A stretch of 64,000 nucleotides of DNA, taken from assembly GCA_963978545.1 (NCBI GenBank), contig OZ021729.1, positions 85,602,670 through 85,666,669 of the forward strand. The letters run 5' to 3'. Of the stretch, positions 51,601 through 63,950 are shown piece after piece; positions within the stretch are counted from its first letter, which is position 1; each line of letters begins with the position of its first letter. Position numbers and translations under genes: made by a program. Origin of the DNA: Linyphia triangularis. Its lineage: Eukaryota > Arthropoda > Arachnida > Araneae > Linyphiidae. A model generated the notes under the pieces. That model was not told the DNA's origin and did no database searches. It saw only the letters and a list, made by a program, of their open reading frames with translations.

Positions 51601-54600
51601 TGCGCCCCAAGGAATTTCTTTGTTTAAATAATAAAAATGGAACGTGGCAGAAAAGAATTCGAGTATTTAAGCTGTCCACAGTTGGTATTATGTGCTTTTA
51701 CAAACATTCCCTATAACACTTTTGATTTGGGTGATAGATTCGTTACGATTGCATGTGTCAAAGTTTTCAGATTGTTATTGATTTTCTTGCGTGTTTGTTC
51801 TCTCTCTCCAGTTTTATACTTTTGAAGACTAATTTTTGTTCCCAAAAATGTGTTGTGAAACTGGACATTTCTTTGATTGTTGTAAGGATACTGTCCCTTG
51901 TAAATATATCATTCGTTTATTGATGTGGTGAATTAACTTATTTCTTCTTCTCTAATTAACTTATAAATCCAGTACACTTCTGATTGTTTTATCTCTCTCT
52001 AAGCTTTTAAATACGTGTGATTGGATATTTTTAAAGTGTACATACTGCAGCTTTTTTTATATTGTGCAATGAAACACTTGACGAGTCATTAGATGAACAA
52101 TGAATAGATTTGTCTTTCTAACAAATACATAGTGGGTTGCGTAACAATACCCTAATTGTGTGATCCTTCAACTGCAGTTCAAGGTCGTTCTTTTTATAAT
52201 GCTCATTGATGAATGCTTCTTGTTGATGGGCCACCTTTACTTCCACAATTTTATACAATTGCAGATCTAGCTGTGCATGTGATTTTGCAGAAGCTTTCTC
52301 ATTGTGTTTTTAATGGTTTGTGATTTTTAAGTCTTCGTAACTAAATGCCGACATTTTCAATGAATTTCGTTCTTGATGTGGTTGTGGGGGAGCAAATTGG
52401 GAAAAATATGGTGAAGTTTAACTTTATTTTGAATATGTTTACATAGAACAGAGTTTGCAAGTGTAGAAAAAACCTTTTTTTAATACTGTAACTGCCTTCA
52501 TTTTTTGTTCAGTGATGGCTGTGGTCGAAAATGTTAGTGCAGCAGGAACAGCGACTCCTTCCCCCCCTTCCACTTCTCACAATCATTCATGAATGGAAAT
52601 TCTTTAATCTGAATTACTCAAACACAAAGATTCCTTTCAATATTTACAAAATGATATGAGATAGAAAAAAAAATAACATTTTAACTTACTTATAACGTGG
52701 CACCATGTTTGAAAATGGTTCAATTATAAGTTTTAGTATTAAATAAAGAAGTAATAAGAAAACACTTGTGTAAACTTATCACAGAAACTATTTCAGTTTG
52801 GTGGAGAAATGCTCGTTTCTCTCTCACCCACACATCACGACTCGCTCACACTTGATCCAATCAGTACATCAAATTTACAAGTACAGCCGAAGTTGCGAAA
52901 TTCGCAAGGGCTGCATTTGGCACCACGCCATATACATTTAGTGTTGAGGAAGATTCCATATTAGCAGTTTCCTTGGCAACAGTGCAGCTATTTGGAATTT
53001 TCACTGTTTGCACTCGCTCGACTATCGTCCGATTTAGTTGATTTGAGCAGGTTTTTTCACCCCCTCCAATTGTGCATGGCGCAACAAGTTTGCCATTTAT
53101 CAGATTTTTTTACTTGCTGTAGAAACTCCCATCTTGCGATTCTGATCTACATATAAGAAAATTAGTAAAATATGTAATGAAAGTTGACTAGCAATTAGTA
53201 AATTTTAATTTTAAACTAATAATTTAATTGCCGGCTGTATCCCACGAGCCGCCACTTTTTTTTTTTTTTTTTAGATGGTATTTTAATTGTATTTTTGAAA
53301 TCTCCCGAAACATTTTTCATTCCAATACTACTTTTTTTTTTATGGTGTGAAATTGTTTAACCTCTTCTGATCCAAATATTTAATTCAATTTTAGTGAACC
53401 AAGCATAATGATCCTTCACAAAGCACAATCCATTGAAATTACTTTGATTGTTATAAATTCACAGAACTCAAATGAAATGTCACGAGTTCATTTGGGTAGT
53501 ATAACACTCATGCTAAGTACTATATGAAAAGTTTAATAAGAATTGTGGTTGAATTGACAAGATCGTATTTGTATAAAAATGTATGTGGTTTGTTATTTAT
53601 TTAAATTGTGAGTTGCGGTATTTCTCGTTAAAATTTTTATTTTTGCATGTTTTTATCACATCTCAAAAGAAAACTTTTTAAGAAGTAATCCCACTATATT
53701 AGACTGATTTTAAACTGTATTTAGTTTAGTTTGAGAAAGGCCAACATTTAAAAATATATATATATAATGTTTTGTAAATTTAGTTTTTTTTTACTACTGC
53801 TTAGCAATACTTAACGTTGAATACTATTAGAAATATGCCACATGAATCTTGTCTATCTAATGGTGCCAATGTCTGCTATGTTTAAAAACATCAAAATTTG
53901 TATTTTTCGAGATTAGGTAGAAAATCTTTTTTACATCTACGTTTATATGACTTCATTAAAACTAATCTATTATTGAAAAAATATACTCATTGTTTTAGTG
54001 TGTTTTTTAAGGGAAAGTTGATTGAGATGCAAAAATTAATTCTAATGCTTTCCAAGTATTGATAATGATTCCACCTGATTTTCAAGATTTTTATCAGTGC
54101 ATCATTTTCCTATATCTCCATGATAATTTTCGTTATTGGTTTATAGTTATAAAAAATAATCTATTCAAAATTTGCCAGTTATAGATTTATTTCAGTTGTG
54201 TTTAGTTTGTACTGTGGTTATTGTCCTTTCAAATCGAAACTGAAGACTAGTTTCAACCCTGATTATCATTAACAATTTGTATGTGTACTTTTTCTTAACA
54301 ATTATGGTTTGTGGAAAGTGTAATCAAATGAGCTATGTTATTTAATCTGGTTTTAATCTAAGTAAATTTTTATGCAAGTTGTTTCATCAGGTTCAGGTTT
54401 TAGAAGGCATGAAGTGTTTATTTAACACATCAATTAAGTTATAAACCACTTCTGGCCACAAATGTTTAATATTTTTATTTGAGAATACAAGATTTAATTT
54501 TGTTTGAAAGAAGATCACTTTATACCAAGAGTGATTTTAAAGAACTAAACATTCTAGTACTTTACTTTTATTACTGATTTTCCTTATGTTCCGAGTGTAT

Positions 54601-55950
54601 ATTTAACACTCATAAAATGACATCACGTGATAGTTTTGAATCATTGTTATAATGTTGGAATTAAATTTATTTTGTTAAATTCTTATGAAAATACATCAGA
54701 AAAATTTGCACATTCTGAAACATGTTGTAGTTATATTGAAAATTATAGGATAGTTAACATTTATTTTAGGTATAAGTTTTGCTTCGATAAAAAATAACTA
54801 TAGTTATTTTTGCCCAGTTTTATGAATTATTGGTACTTTTCCATCATTACACTGTCACTTGGCAATAATTTTCTTAATATGCCAAAAAACACGGAGAAAC
54901 AAACAAGCTATTGTGTTTTTTAAAGACGGAATAATAAAAATTGTTTTGTAAACCAAATTTTTTGTCAACTGAAAAATTATGGCCTATTAGCAGTGTTATA
55001 ACAGAAAAGTAATGAATTATTAGTATTTTATATATGCACATTTTAATTGCAAATAAAAATGGCAACAGTCAAGAATTTTAGAGGTATGAAGTCATTTGAT
55101 TAATTTGGAAATGTCAATTTCTTTATTTTCTGTCCATGCACATTAAATATTTACATTCAAGTACTTTCCATTTTGAATACTATTCTGCATCGATACTGTA
55201 AGTATAAATAAAAAAGTTTTCACAATATCCGACTTGAAACTTTAGTTCATTGTTAATCAATTTGTTCTGTACCCAAGCAATATTTTTCTTATAAGTTTTA
55301 TGCTAATTTTTTTTTTTTTAATTATTTCAGAAATTATAATCTCTGTATATTTTTATTTTGAGTAAAAAAAATTATTTCATTTCTCACTCTTTACTCAATG
55401 TACTGGCATAAAACCACTTTTTTCTTATGTGTTACACATGTCTTCAAATTAACCCATTTAAGACGACTTTGAAATGGATAAGCAGTCGTTGTTTGTAACT
55501 TTTACCTTGTCTTATTTAGATCATTTAAGGGATATTTTGAATTTTTCGGCTTTTTTGGAAAATTATTCTTGATTTGCACATGCAATTTATTAGTAAGGGG
55601 GAAAAAACTAAAATTTTGATTGGCAAGTTTTCATGCCGACTGTCTTTAAAGGGTGAAGCAAACGCGTTTGCAATTTGTACATAGTATGTGGTCTGTTTCA
55701 TTGTTATAACTCGGTTATAAGTTTTCAAAACGTTTTTCATTAAATTCGTTTACCCTAATATAAAATTTTAGTTCATTGAGTTGAAAAATTTTGCCATTTA
55801 TGAGCCGTTTCAATATTGAGAAACGCAATTTTTCGCGGGTTTTAGGGGAAAACCAGGAGCTTTAATTTTTTTTAGGAAATATAAAAGCGAAAATGTGACC
55901 CCTGCAATTTAAGGTCGGAAACAAAAGATTAACGTACATTAGCATTAAAA
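51601..55950. other. intergenic AT-rich DNA, no gene supported
   Basis: No exon with family similarity, RNA gene or clear transposon end was recognised. A less AT-rich patch at about 52800-53060 stands out by composition but has no readable feature. Confidence 0.35.
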
Positions 55951-56328
55951 TTGCCGTTACGGTTTTATCCAACACTAGTGTTTTCCAACGTTAGAAGTTT
56001 ACATTTAAGAAAAAGTGGAATAGATGTGGCGATTTTTTTTAACGATCAGAAAAATTGTAAAAATCAAAAACACGGTAACTTAAATATAAATAATAATAAA
56101 ATTAAGTTTACTCCTCCGTTAGACGGTTATCAGTTGGCTCCAAGCCTAAATGTTTACCCATATAATGGTCGTAAATGTATCGCCAATTCTAAATATAGAA
56201 ATTATTTGAAAGTTAATAGTTTGGATTATTTAGGTCTTTTTGCCGATAAACCGCATCTATCTGCAAGAAAAGCACCAAATAAAGTAGCGACACAGAGAAG
56301 TCCCATGCCTCTTTTACCAACTTCATAA
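55951..56328 (+). other. 125-codon open frame of unknown nature, repeated near the right edge
   Basis: The frame reads ...DGYQLAPSLNVYPYNGRKC... and ends PMPLLPTS. I recognise no domain. A DNA-level match to part of it (TCAGTTGGCTCCAAGCC / CCAGTTGGCACCAAGCC and GAAATTATTTGAAAGTTAATAGT) occurs at about 63735-63815, where the frame is broken. This is therefore more likely a repeat-derived frame than a host gene. AATAAA-type sites follow at 56340-56360. Confidence 0.25.
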
Positions 56329-56700
56329 TCATGACCAAAATAAAACACCGAAAAAATAAAATCGCTAAAGAATACTACGCTTCTGGTGTAAATTGCAAGA
56401 TAATCTGGCGTAAATAATAAAACATGTATAATACAAAAACACTACACTAAAAATATTCGAAATGCTTATCAGACCAACGATAGTAATGCATAAAAATAAG
56501 GGGGACACATTAAAATAACTTTGTTTTATTCTGATATAATAAAAATATCGTTGCCATTCCAAGATATTTTTTTTTTAATGAATAAAGCTGCCGATCATGA
56601 TTATTGCTATTTTGGTCCAGGCTTGATTCGAAAGTTTAAAATTTCTTACTTTTTGTAAAAATTTTTGCTTAGACATTGCGATTCTGTTAAGCACCAATAA

Positions 56701-57042
56701 CAGGGTGGCCACAAAATTCAGGAAAAAAATTCCGACTTTAGGACAAACTTTTTTTCAAATTTCTCCAATTTTCTTAGCTTTTTAAGATGTCTAAACACCC
56801 TGATCAAATAGAACATGTATGCTAAAGATATAAAATGCAATGTTTTAAAAAATAGTTTTGCTGGTAATGAAAAGTTTTAAAATATTCCGTAACATTAAAC
56901 TTCTAATGGCTTACCACTACAAATCTCCATGTAAATAGCGCCAAAATATGGATGAACGTGCCTTAAACAATACAAAATTTCCCCCGATTTTCATGAAATT
57001 TTGGAAAGTTCACTGACATTTCCCGGTTCCGTGGCCACTCTG
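56701..57042 (+). mobile_element. family H element (CAGGGTGGCCACAAAATTCA)
   Basis: The left end is CAGGGTGGCCACAAAATTCA and the right end CCGTGGCCACTCTG, inverted to each other. The flanks (AATAA, CTAAT) show no clean duplication. It is non-coding. Confidence 0.65.
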
Positions 57043-57754
57043 CTAATCAGATTGGATCTTCAACCACTATCATTTTTATCAAGTTACGATAAATACAGGG
57101 CCTTAAAAGTTTGGTCTCACAAAAAATTAACTTTTTACTACTAAAAACAATTTTCTTTTTAACATTTAAATTGCTAGTCACCCATTGGAAAATTATGAAA
57201 TGATATTTCAACATTTCTTTGAATGATAAATCTAAATATGGTTTAATATCAAAGGGTTACCATAGAACTACTTTAAGGTTTAGTTTCAAATATGAAAACC
57301 TTCTGCAAAATGCAATAGTACTTATTTATTACACACTATCTTTAGCTAAGAAATCTCTAAAATAAACTTCCAACAAAAACATTTCCAAGAAATACATTCT
57401 AAATTGCAAATATATCTATGAAAAATATATCATTTAAATAATAGAAGTACAAATATTTTGCAATTGGGCATAGGAATGTTTTTAGGGTTTGCAATTAGCC
57501 AAGTTTAAAGGTCACAACCGCTTTGGATTTGCCGACATTCACCAAGATGGCCAGCAGTAACATCGTACGTTAAGTCACATGGAATAACCTATATGGTTAA
57601 ATTGATGTGGTCCATATTTGATGCATCATGATAGAAACACGTAGAACCTACTTTTCAAGGACTATCACAATTACTTGTTAAGGGTTAACCACATTAAAAC
57701 TAAGAGTTAAAGTGAAAAAATGTTTCAAAATGAGGCAAATATATGTCCACAATG

Positions 57755-57760
57755 TTTATT
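57755..57760 (-). terminator. RpL23: RpL23 polyadenylation signal (AATAAA)
   Basis: TTTATT on the + strand is AATAAA on the gene's strand, 30 bp after the stop codon. This is a normal arrangement for the short 3' UTR of a ribosomal protein mRNA. Confidence 0.65.
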
Positions 57761-57789
57761 CATGAACATTTTTAATATACAAGAACTTT

Positions 57790-57872
57790 TTAAGCTATAC
57801 TGCTGGCGTTTGAAGCTATCCTGGGCCACAGATCTGCACACTCTTTTGCTACAGGTCCTGTAATAGCAGACC
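57790..57872 (-). CDS. RpL23: RpL23 last exon
   Basis: The acceptor (on the - strand) is GATGTGTTTCAG. It encodes [20 protein letters not shown] then NASSIA and TAA (57790-57792). The C-terminus matches the conserved family end (usually NAGSIA). Confidence 0.95.
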
Positions 57873-60574
57873 CTGAAACACATCAAAATTATATTTTAAG
57901 ACTCAGATACTGCATTTATGAACCACTCTTGCAACCTTTTTAAATAAATTCAAACATTCTATTTGGAAGCCAGCACCAATTTCTTTTACATTCATAATGC
58001 AAATAAGACATTTATGTTTTATGATGATTTCGTATGATGGGATAACAATTAGTGAGATTTTCAAAAATATGCAACTTAAAATCTAATAATATTATATTTT
58101 AAATGTGATGTATTAATATTACATTTACAGCAAGAATGAACAAAAATTCATGAAGCTAGATATTTGACCATTAGTTGATTTGATGTGGAATTACACAACA
58201 ACCGATTTTTCACTGCTTTTTTGTGCAATTGAAAATATAGGTTTGTTTATGTAACACATTGAGAGTCAAAATTTTAATTCGAGTGTTATAGCTTATTTTA
58301 ATAATTGAATATATATTCTTTATAGAAATTGAAAATACTGAAGCAGAGTAATACTTATTTATTTTTAAAACATTTTTAAAAGTAAATTTATAAATTAGAA
58401 CAAAGCAAGGATTATGCTTAAATGAAAATTGTGATTTTTATCTTTGTGGCTAAAGAAATTTCGTACCCCAGCTTAAATACTGAAACAAAGCCATAGCATC
58501 ACAATAAATTCATAGTACAGGGTGGCTACAGAATTTGAGAAAAAAAATTCCATGATTTCCAGAAAATCCTCTTAAAAATTTCCTGATGTGCATTTCTGAC
58601 GAAGTTTACGTTATAGGACGCTTCCAAGTCATACGATGACTAAAAATCAAACAGAAATAATGTTTCTAATATATTTCAGTTGACAAAAAAAAGCAAGGTA
58701 AGACGAAAAATAATCATGTCTATAAAGGATGCAGTCAGATTGAAGTTTAATTTTAACAATAAGGCACCAGCATCCGCGATTCTAAGTTAAGAGAATAACC
58801 AAAAAGAAATATTACGCAAATAATTGTTCCACTCATAACAATGATCCCAGATAGTAAAAATAAAATAAAAAGCAGAACATCAACAGACGGAGGGAGGGAG
58901 GGGATTAGCCGGTTAGGCTTAGCTGCCAAGAATTGAAAAAGGTCGGAATCGTGGTACTCCCAAATCGGTCAACTAGCCAGATATCCAGAGGATTTTACAA
59001 AAAAGAAAGATTTATTTTTGTTCTATGGCATCAGCACCGGGAATGCAAGAATGGGAGGAAAAAAAAATCAAAATACCTTGATTAAAGAGTAATTTTACAA
59101 AATTCCCAGAAGAGTGAAATTCCCTGAATTCTAGGTTCTGTAGCCACCCTGTAGTACAAAACTTAATATCCTCATTAAAATATGGGATCACATACTTCAT
59201 AGCAAAACAATATAATCATTGAATAAAGACAAATGTAATGAAATTTTTTCCTTACAATTTAAACTCTTGTTACGAACCTTTACAAGCAAATGTGATCATT
59301 CTATATTCTAATAATGATGTAATTGATCACAAACCAAAATATAATTTTAAGCAATTTGGAAAGCATAATCATAGTAGGAGTCCCCTTTCTGATCTGTGAA
59401 GATTTTAAGCTCAAACAAAGTACCTCAAATGATCGAGGGAAAAAAAAAAGTAAAGTAGTACCTTTCATTTCTCCTTTATTATTCACTATGACCCCCGCAT
59501 TGTCTTCAAAGTATAGAAACACCCCATCCTTCCTCCTATATGGTTTTCTTTGCCTAATCACCACAGCAGGCATTACTGAAATTGAAAACATGATAAATCA
59601 CTCATGCACTGCATTGTACAGAACTTTCTACTTACATGACACAAAAGCTGCATTTCAAAAGATAACTTTCCACTATAATAAAAATTATTATCAATTGGTA
59701 ATAGTGTGACATGTTCTTACACATGCATTGAATTATGTAAAGCCTAAGACAAAATTTAACTCAACAGCCTCATAGGCAGGTCGATCATAAGGTATGCTGC
59801 AAAGATTGGGGGTGGGGTATTAGCTAATCAGGGTTCATACTCAATTTAAGAAAAAAATTCCACGAGTTTTCAAGAGTCGTGTTCTCCATCACAAAGTAAA
59901 TTATTTTTAGCCACATAAATATAGTCGAACCTTAATTACACAAATTCTTCAGATAACTTGAAAAAAGTATTTTTTCTTGAAGTATAACTTTCTGTAAGCT
60001 AAGTCTGTGTTATCAAATAATTCTGTAACTTCAGTTCCTTGAGTTAGGGTTAAACAAAGAGTATCGAAGAGTAGGATTTCTTCCAGAGTAACAATGACTT
60101 TTTCCAGGTTTTAGAGGAGATTTTTCTTTTTCCCCTGAGATTTTAAGGCCGATTTAATTTCCCTGAGGCGTATGAACCCTGCTTAATGGTATGGAATTGA
60201 TGGTTTTCTGCAAACTGATCAAAATTGAAAATTCAATACAAACTCAAAATCACTTAAGTTACAATTACATATAACAGTAGTTACAAATTCATAAAAAAGA
60301 TTTATACCTTTGTTTTTATAAGTTTTAATATAAAATTTTATGGTTTATTTTTCAACTGAATAGCACAAATAAGAATTGCATATATTTGATCGAGATTCTT
60401 AAAAGCAGACCAACGTAGAAATAATGTGGACATTTATCAACTCACCCTTTTTTCTGAGTTCTGGCTTTCCCTTCTTGACAGTTGCGACAATCATGTCCCC
60501 TGCTCCAGCAGCAGGCAGTCTGTTCAGTCTACCCTTAATGCCATTCACAGCAATGATGTACAAGTTCTTTGCAC
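57790..60574 (-). CDS. RpL23: ribosomal protein L23 (uL14), partial gene model: three 3' exons
   Basis: uL14 is a large-subunit ribosomal protein at the subunit interface. Exons on the - strand: 60446-60574, 59462-59575, 57790-57872. They join in phase (AAG G|TA and AAA G|GG). They encode about 108 residues from [20 protein letters not shown] to the end, ...ASNASSIA. The match to animal RPL23 is nearly residue for residue: [56 protein letters not shown] and [15 protein letters not shown]. The family is 140 residues long, so about 32 N-terminal residues are missing. I found no exon for them between 60575 and 64000, so they probably lie beyond the window. No frameshifts or stops; a functional gene. 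Confidence 0.95.
58518..59151. mobile_element. family H element, perfect 5-bp target duplication, in RpL23 intron
   Basis: The ends are CAGGGTGGCTACAGAATTTG and AGGTTCTGTAGCCACCCTG, an inverted pair of about 17 bp with few mismatches. TAGTA lies at 58513-58517 and 59152-59156. At 634 bp it is the copy that fixes this family's target size. Confidence 0.85.
59462..59575 (-). CDS. RpL23: RpL23 internal exon
   Basis: The acceptor is TTTTCAATTTCAG and the donor AAAG|GTACTA. It encodes [38 protein letters not shown]. Met replaces the His common at the second position in vertebrates. Confidence 0.95.
59829..60181. mobile_element. CAGGGTTCATAC inverted-repeat element in RpL23 intron
   Basis: A 353-bp insert with ends CAGGGTTCATACTCAATTTA and GAGGCGTATGAACCCTG (12-bp perfect inverted tips). 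The flanks CTAAT and CTTAA are only roughly alike. It is non-coding; the tips recall the CAGGGTTCCCAC family. Confidence 0.65.
60446..60574 (-). CDS. RpL23: RpL23 exon carrying residues ~33-75
   Basis: The acceptor is TTTGTTTTGTAG and the donor AAGG|GTGAGT. It encodes [40 protein letters not shown] and RKK. The first codon is split with an upstream exon that is not in view. Confidence 0.95.
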
Positions 60575-60749
60575 CTACAAAACAAATACTGTTACAATCA
60601 AAATCAATTTTCATTCTGACACAGGCAAAAATTGCACTGATAAAAAAAAAAAAAAAAAAATTGAAACACTGCTAGAAAATCAGATGGCACAAAATATATA
60701 AATTTGCAATGAAAAACTGACTTCATTTTAAAGTAAATATCGTTCATTT

Positions 60750-60910
60750 TCAGGGGGAATTTCCAAAAATATTAGGGATGATTAAAAAACATTTAGGAAC
60801 TGACATAGGCTCTTAACAAGACATTTCTTGCCAAAGCTTGTTTCAATACTGGCAAAAAACAGTAAATTTTCAAAAAATTTAACACCAAACAACTTTTTAG
60901 AAAAATAACA
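60750..60910 (-). repeat. interspersed repeat F, reverse copy
   Basis: The reverse complement matches the middle of 51045-51600 and 30345-30773 (GTTATTTTTCTAAAAAGTTG, TTGAAAATTTACTGTTTTTT, GTATTGAAACAAGC, CATCCCTAATATTTTTGGAA). It lies in the intron or upstream region of RpL23. Confidence 0.55.
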
Positions 60911-61458
60911 GTTATAAAATTATACGCATAAAGATACCACTACAAATTCGGCACACAATCAACAGCTTCATTATTTGCTGTACCTGAACTCATTATCTCT
61001 ACTTGCCGAGATACGATGCCCGGAAGAGGACCTTTCATTTCAAGAAATTTTTCATACAAAACACTAGATAAAATAAAAACCATTGGGTTTTTAAAACTGT
61101 ATCTACATCCAGGATATTGCATTATCTACGAAGTAAGCAATGTTTTTATGTAGCATTTTATATCCCCTTTATTTTAAATACCACAGTAACTCCAAAATTA
61201 AAGTGGTAGCGTTGTAAAGGGAAGCATTACTCAATTCTTGATATAAACAGAAACAAAAATTACTCAGATTCAAATAGAGTTCATCAATAAATTAATCAGT
61301 ACTCTAGCCAAATAACATCATAGTGAATTCACAGTAGACTAAAAAAGAAACAAGTATCCTCATTGAAATAAGGTAAGATCACATATTTTCATAAGCTAAT
61401 ACATGCTAGATAATCATTGGATACTGGGAAAAACTAGATATAAATTTACAAAATTTTT

Positions 61459-61804
61459 ATGTGGCTACAAAATTCAGGAAAAAAAGTTCTCTGACAATTC
61501 CTAAGAAATTCCGATTTTACGGTAAACTTTTTTTCTTCTTCAAAACTTGATCAGATGTGTAGACACCCTGTTCAAAGAGAACATGCACGCCAATTTCTTA
61601 AAAAATAGCTTTGGCGGAATTGAAAAATTAAAATTATTCCATAAAAAACTCCATATAAACTTTTAATGATAAACACAATTCACTGGATAGGTGGTGCTAA
61701 ATTACGGATGAAATATACTTCAGAAAGAATGAAAGAAAATTTCCCCGATTTTTGTGAAATTTTAAAAATTTCACAGGCATTTTCCAGATTTTGAGGCCAC
61801 ACTG
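61459..61804 (+). mobile_element. family H element, worn copy
   Basis: The left end GTGGCTACAAAATTCAGG lacks its first bases; the right end is TTTTGAGGCCACACTG. The interior matches the other family H copies. No clean duplication. Confidence 0.6.
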
Positions 61805-62396
61805 TGTTTACGCAGGGAAGAAAAGAGAATGCATCGTTTTTCTCAAAACACCAAATTTAAACATGTTAGGAGTAAATTTCAAGAAAACTTTAGAAAACAG
61901 ATGCCACTTGTATTATTCATTGATGTATTTTCTTTCATTATAAATCAAGATATCCGATTATTCAAGATTCAATGTCAAGTACAGAAAAAAAAATCTCTAT
62001 CGCACCATTGCGGCAAACAATACATAAAAAATGTAGAGTTGATTTGATTGATGCTTATATTTGAAGATATAGGGTTTCTGTCAAAATGAAATGTTGTAAA
62101 TCTATGACTTTTCAAACCAAAGCAAATAATTTTCCATGACTCAAGAAATCCCATAAAAAAAATAAGCCATATGAATTTTACTAAGACGAATCATACCATA
62201 AAATGACTTTGATAGAGTTTTATTTTATATTAAGTAAATAATCCTTTTTTCAGTAACAAAGATTTTTAGAAATCAGAAGGAAAAAACAATTGTCCATTCT
62301 TTGAAAAGCCAATCAATTTTTAATAATAAGGATATATTTAAAGAAAGAATAAGCTAATAATAACATTAAATTATATAATCAAAAATCAAATGTTTT

Positions 62397-62773
62397 CAGG
62401 GTTCCCACTCAAATCACAGAATGAAAATCAATGACTTTTCAGGACCTAATTAATGTTTTTAAGGACCTTTGAAAATTTGTTTTCAGGCATTATGTCGATA
62501 TATAAATTTTTAATAAAGTATATTCTACCAAAAGAGTTACAAATTGATGGATGCATAATACAAATACGTCGGAAAATTCCGATACGGTGCAGATAAGTGG
62601 CGGTCACGCAGTAATAGCAAGTCCGACTTGAAATTTTTATAATTGGACAATTTATATTTGCAATTGGACAACATCTGCAAAAATTAAGGACTTTTAAGGA
62701 CCTCTAAGCATTTTCAAGGCCTTGAAAACAAGTTCACAAATATTAAGCACTTTTAATGACCGTGGGAACCCTG
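62397..62773 (-). mobile_element. CAGGGTTCCCAC short element, reverse orientation, 5-bp target duplication
   Basis: The element runs CAGGGTTCCCACTCAAATCA ... CCGTGGGAACCCTG, the reverse of the copies in intron 1. GTTTT lies on both sides (62392-62396, 62774-62778). At 377 bp it is intact and probably among the younger copies. Confidence 0.85.
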
Positions 62774-63835
62774 GTTTTGATACCAACAATGCAAAACCGC
62801 AGTGCAACGTGCTAAGAAAGACAAAAGAGAAAAAAAAACTAAATTGTAAAAGCAAGCTTAACAAATCACTTTAATTTCGTTCTTATGAATTTTTTTTCAC
62901 CTACGAGACCCTACTCGTGTGATGTCACAAGTTTGCGTTCAGAAATGGTTGCATTGGTCCAAGTTTTTAACTGTGACCATTGTTCAGTCAAAACGTAGAT
63001 GGATCATCGAAGAGATAAATAGAGATCTTGCAGATTGTGACGTCCTAGTGACGCGATTTCAATTAAAATATCTAGCAATCCACGAAATTCACTGTTTTTC
63101 CATGACTAATGGGCGTTTTTTTTTGCTCAAAATCATGATTTTCGATGAAAAAAATTTACCCAATGTCCAAATTTATGACTTTCCATGTGAGCGGAAATCC
63201 TGAAGATACAATGTCAATAGAAGCATTGGTTAAAACAATTTGTGTAGCTAATGCATTCATATTATGGCCTAAGCCCTAAGAAAGCAGATATACGAAAAAA
63301 GGGGTCTAAGTCTTGGAAGAAGAGAATCAACTCCGTTTTCACCACAGACTGGTTCACTTCCGTGAAGATCAGTCTGATGCAATACTTTAATTCTTATTAA
63401 TATGTTTTAATAACAAAAACTAAGCGCTTTTAAAATTTAATTTTACTTCACTTTTCTAACAGCGCTTTGAAAGCTATTTCCCGACGTCACTCACTCGGCA
63501 AATCCACAATTGGCTCAGTTCCAAGACGTCGCATACAAGATTATTGTGCAGCCAATCAGTGCGTAGTAAAACCAGATCTCGCATCTGCATAGCGTATTCA
63601 ACGAGGTCAAGTTAAGTTGTCTTGGACTATAGGATATACAGCTTAGAATTCAAATATGTAATCTATTTTGGTTTACTTTACTCATTTTAAAACACAACTT
63701 AATATCTAAGCTAGAATCATTGATACTCTTCCTTTAGCCAGATACCAGTTGGCACCAAGCCCAAACGTTTATTTTGTTTTAGGAATTATAAATGATCAGA
63801 AGGTTAATAGTTGAGACGAGTTAGGCCGGCAATTG
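62774..63835. other. upstream of visible RpL23 exons; no gene supported
   Basis: A 94-codon frame at 62919-63203 has no recognisable domain. The stretch 63330-63610 is less AT-rich, with GACGTC-type motifs at 63483 and 63526, but promoter status cannot be read from the sequence. Confidence 0.3.
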
Positions 63836-63950
63836 GTAAATTCCTAGTTCACGTTTATGGGTTGGCGCACTTTTGAGAAGTTGGCGATAAAGCCAGAATG
63901 TCGCCAATTCAGAATTCCAATATGAAAATTTGAGAAACGAACCAGCTCCA
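63836..63950 (+). repeat. interspersed repeat D, second copy
   Basis: Matches 9222-9330: GGTAAATTCCTAGTTCACGT, TTATGGGTTGGCGCACTTTT and AATGTCGCCAATTC. The copy may run past the window edge. Confidence 0.6.

Noticed and set aside
62919..63203. 94-codon + strand frame
   Set aside because: No domain. Part of it (TTTTCCATGACT, ATTTATGACTTTCCATG) looks like transposon-type sequence seen elsewhere in the window.
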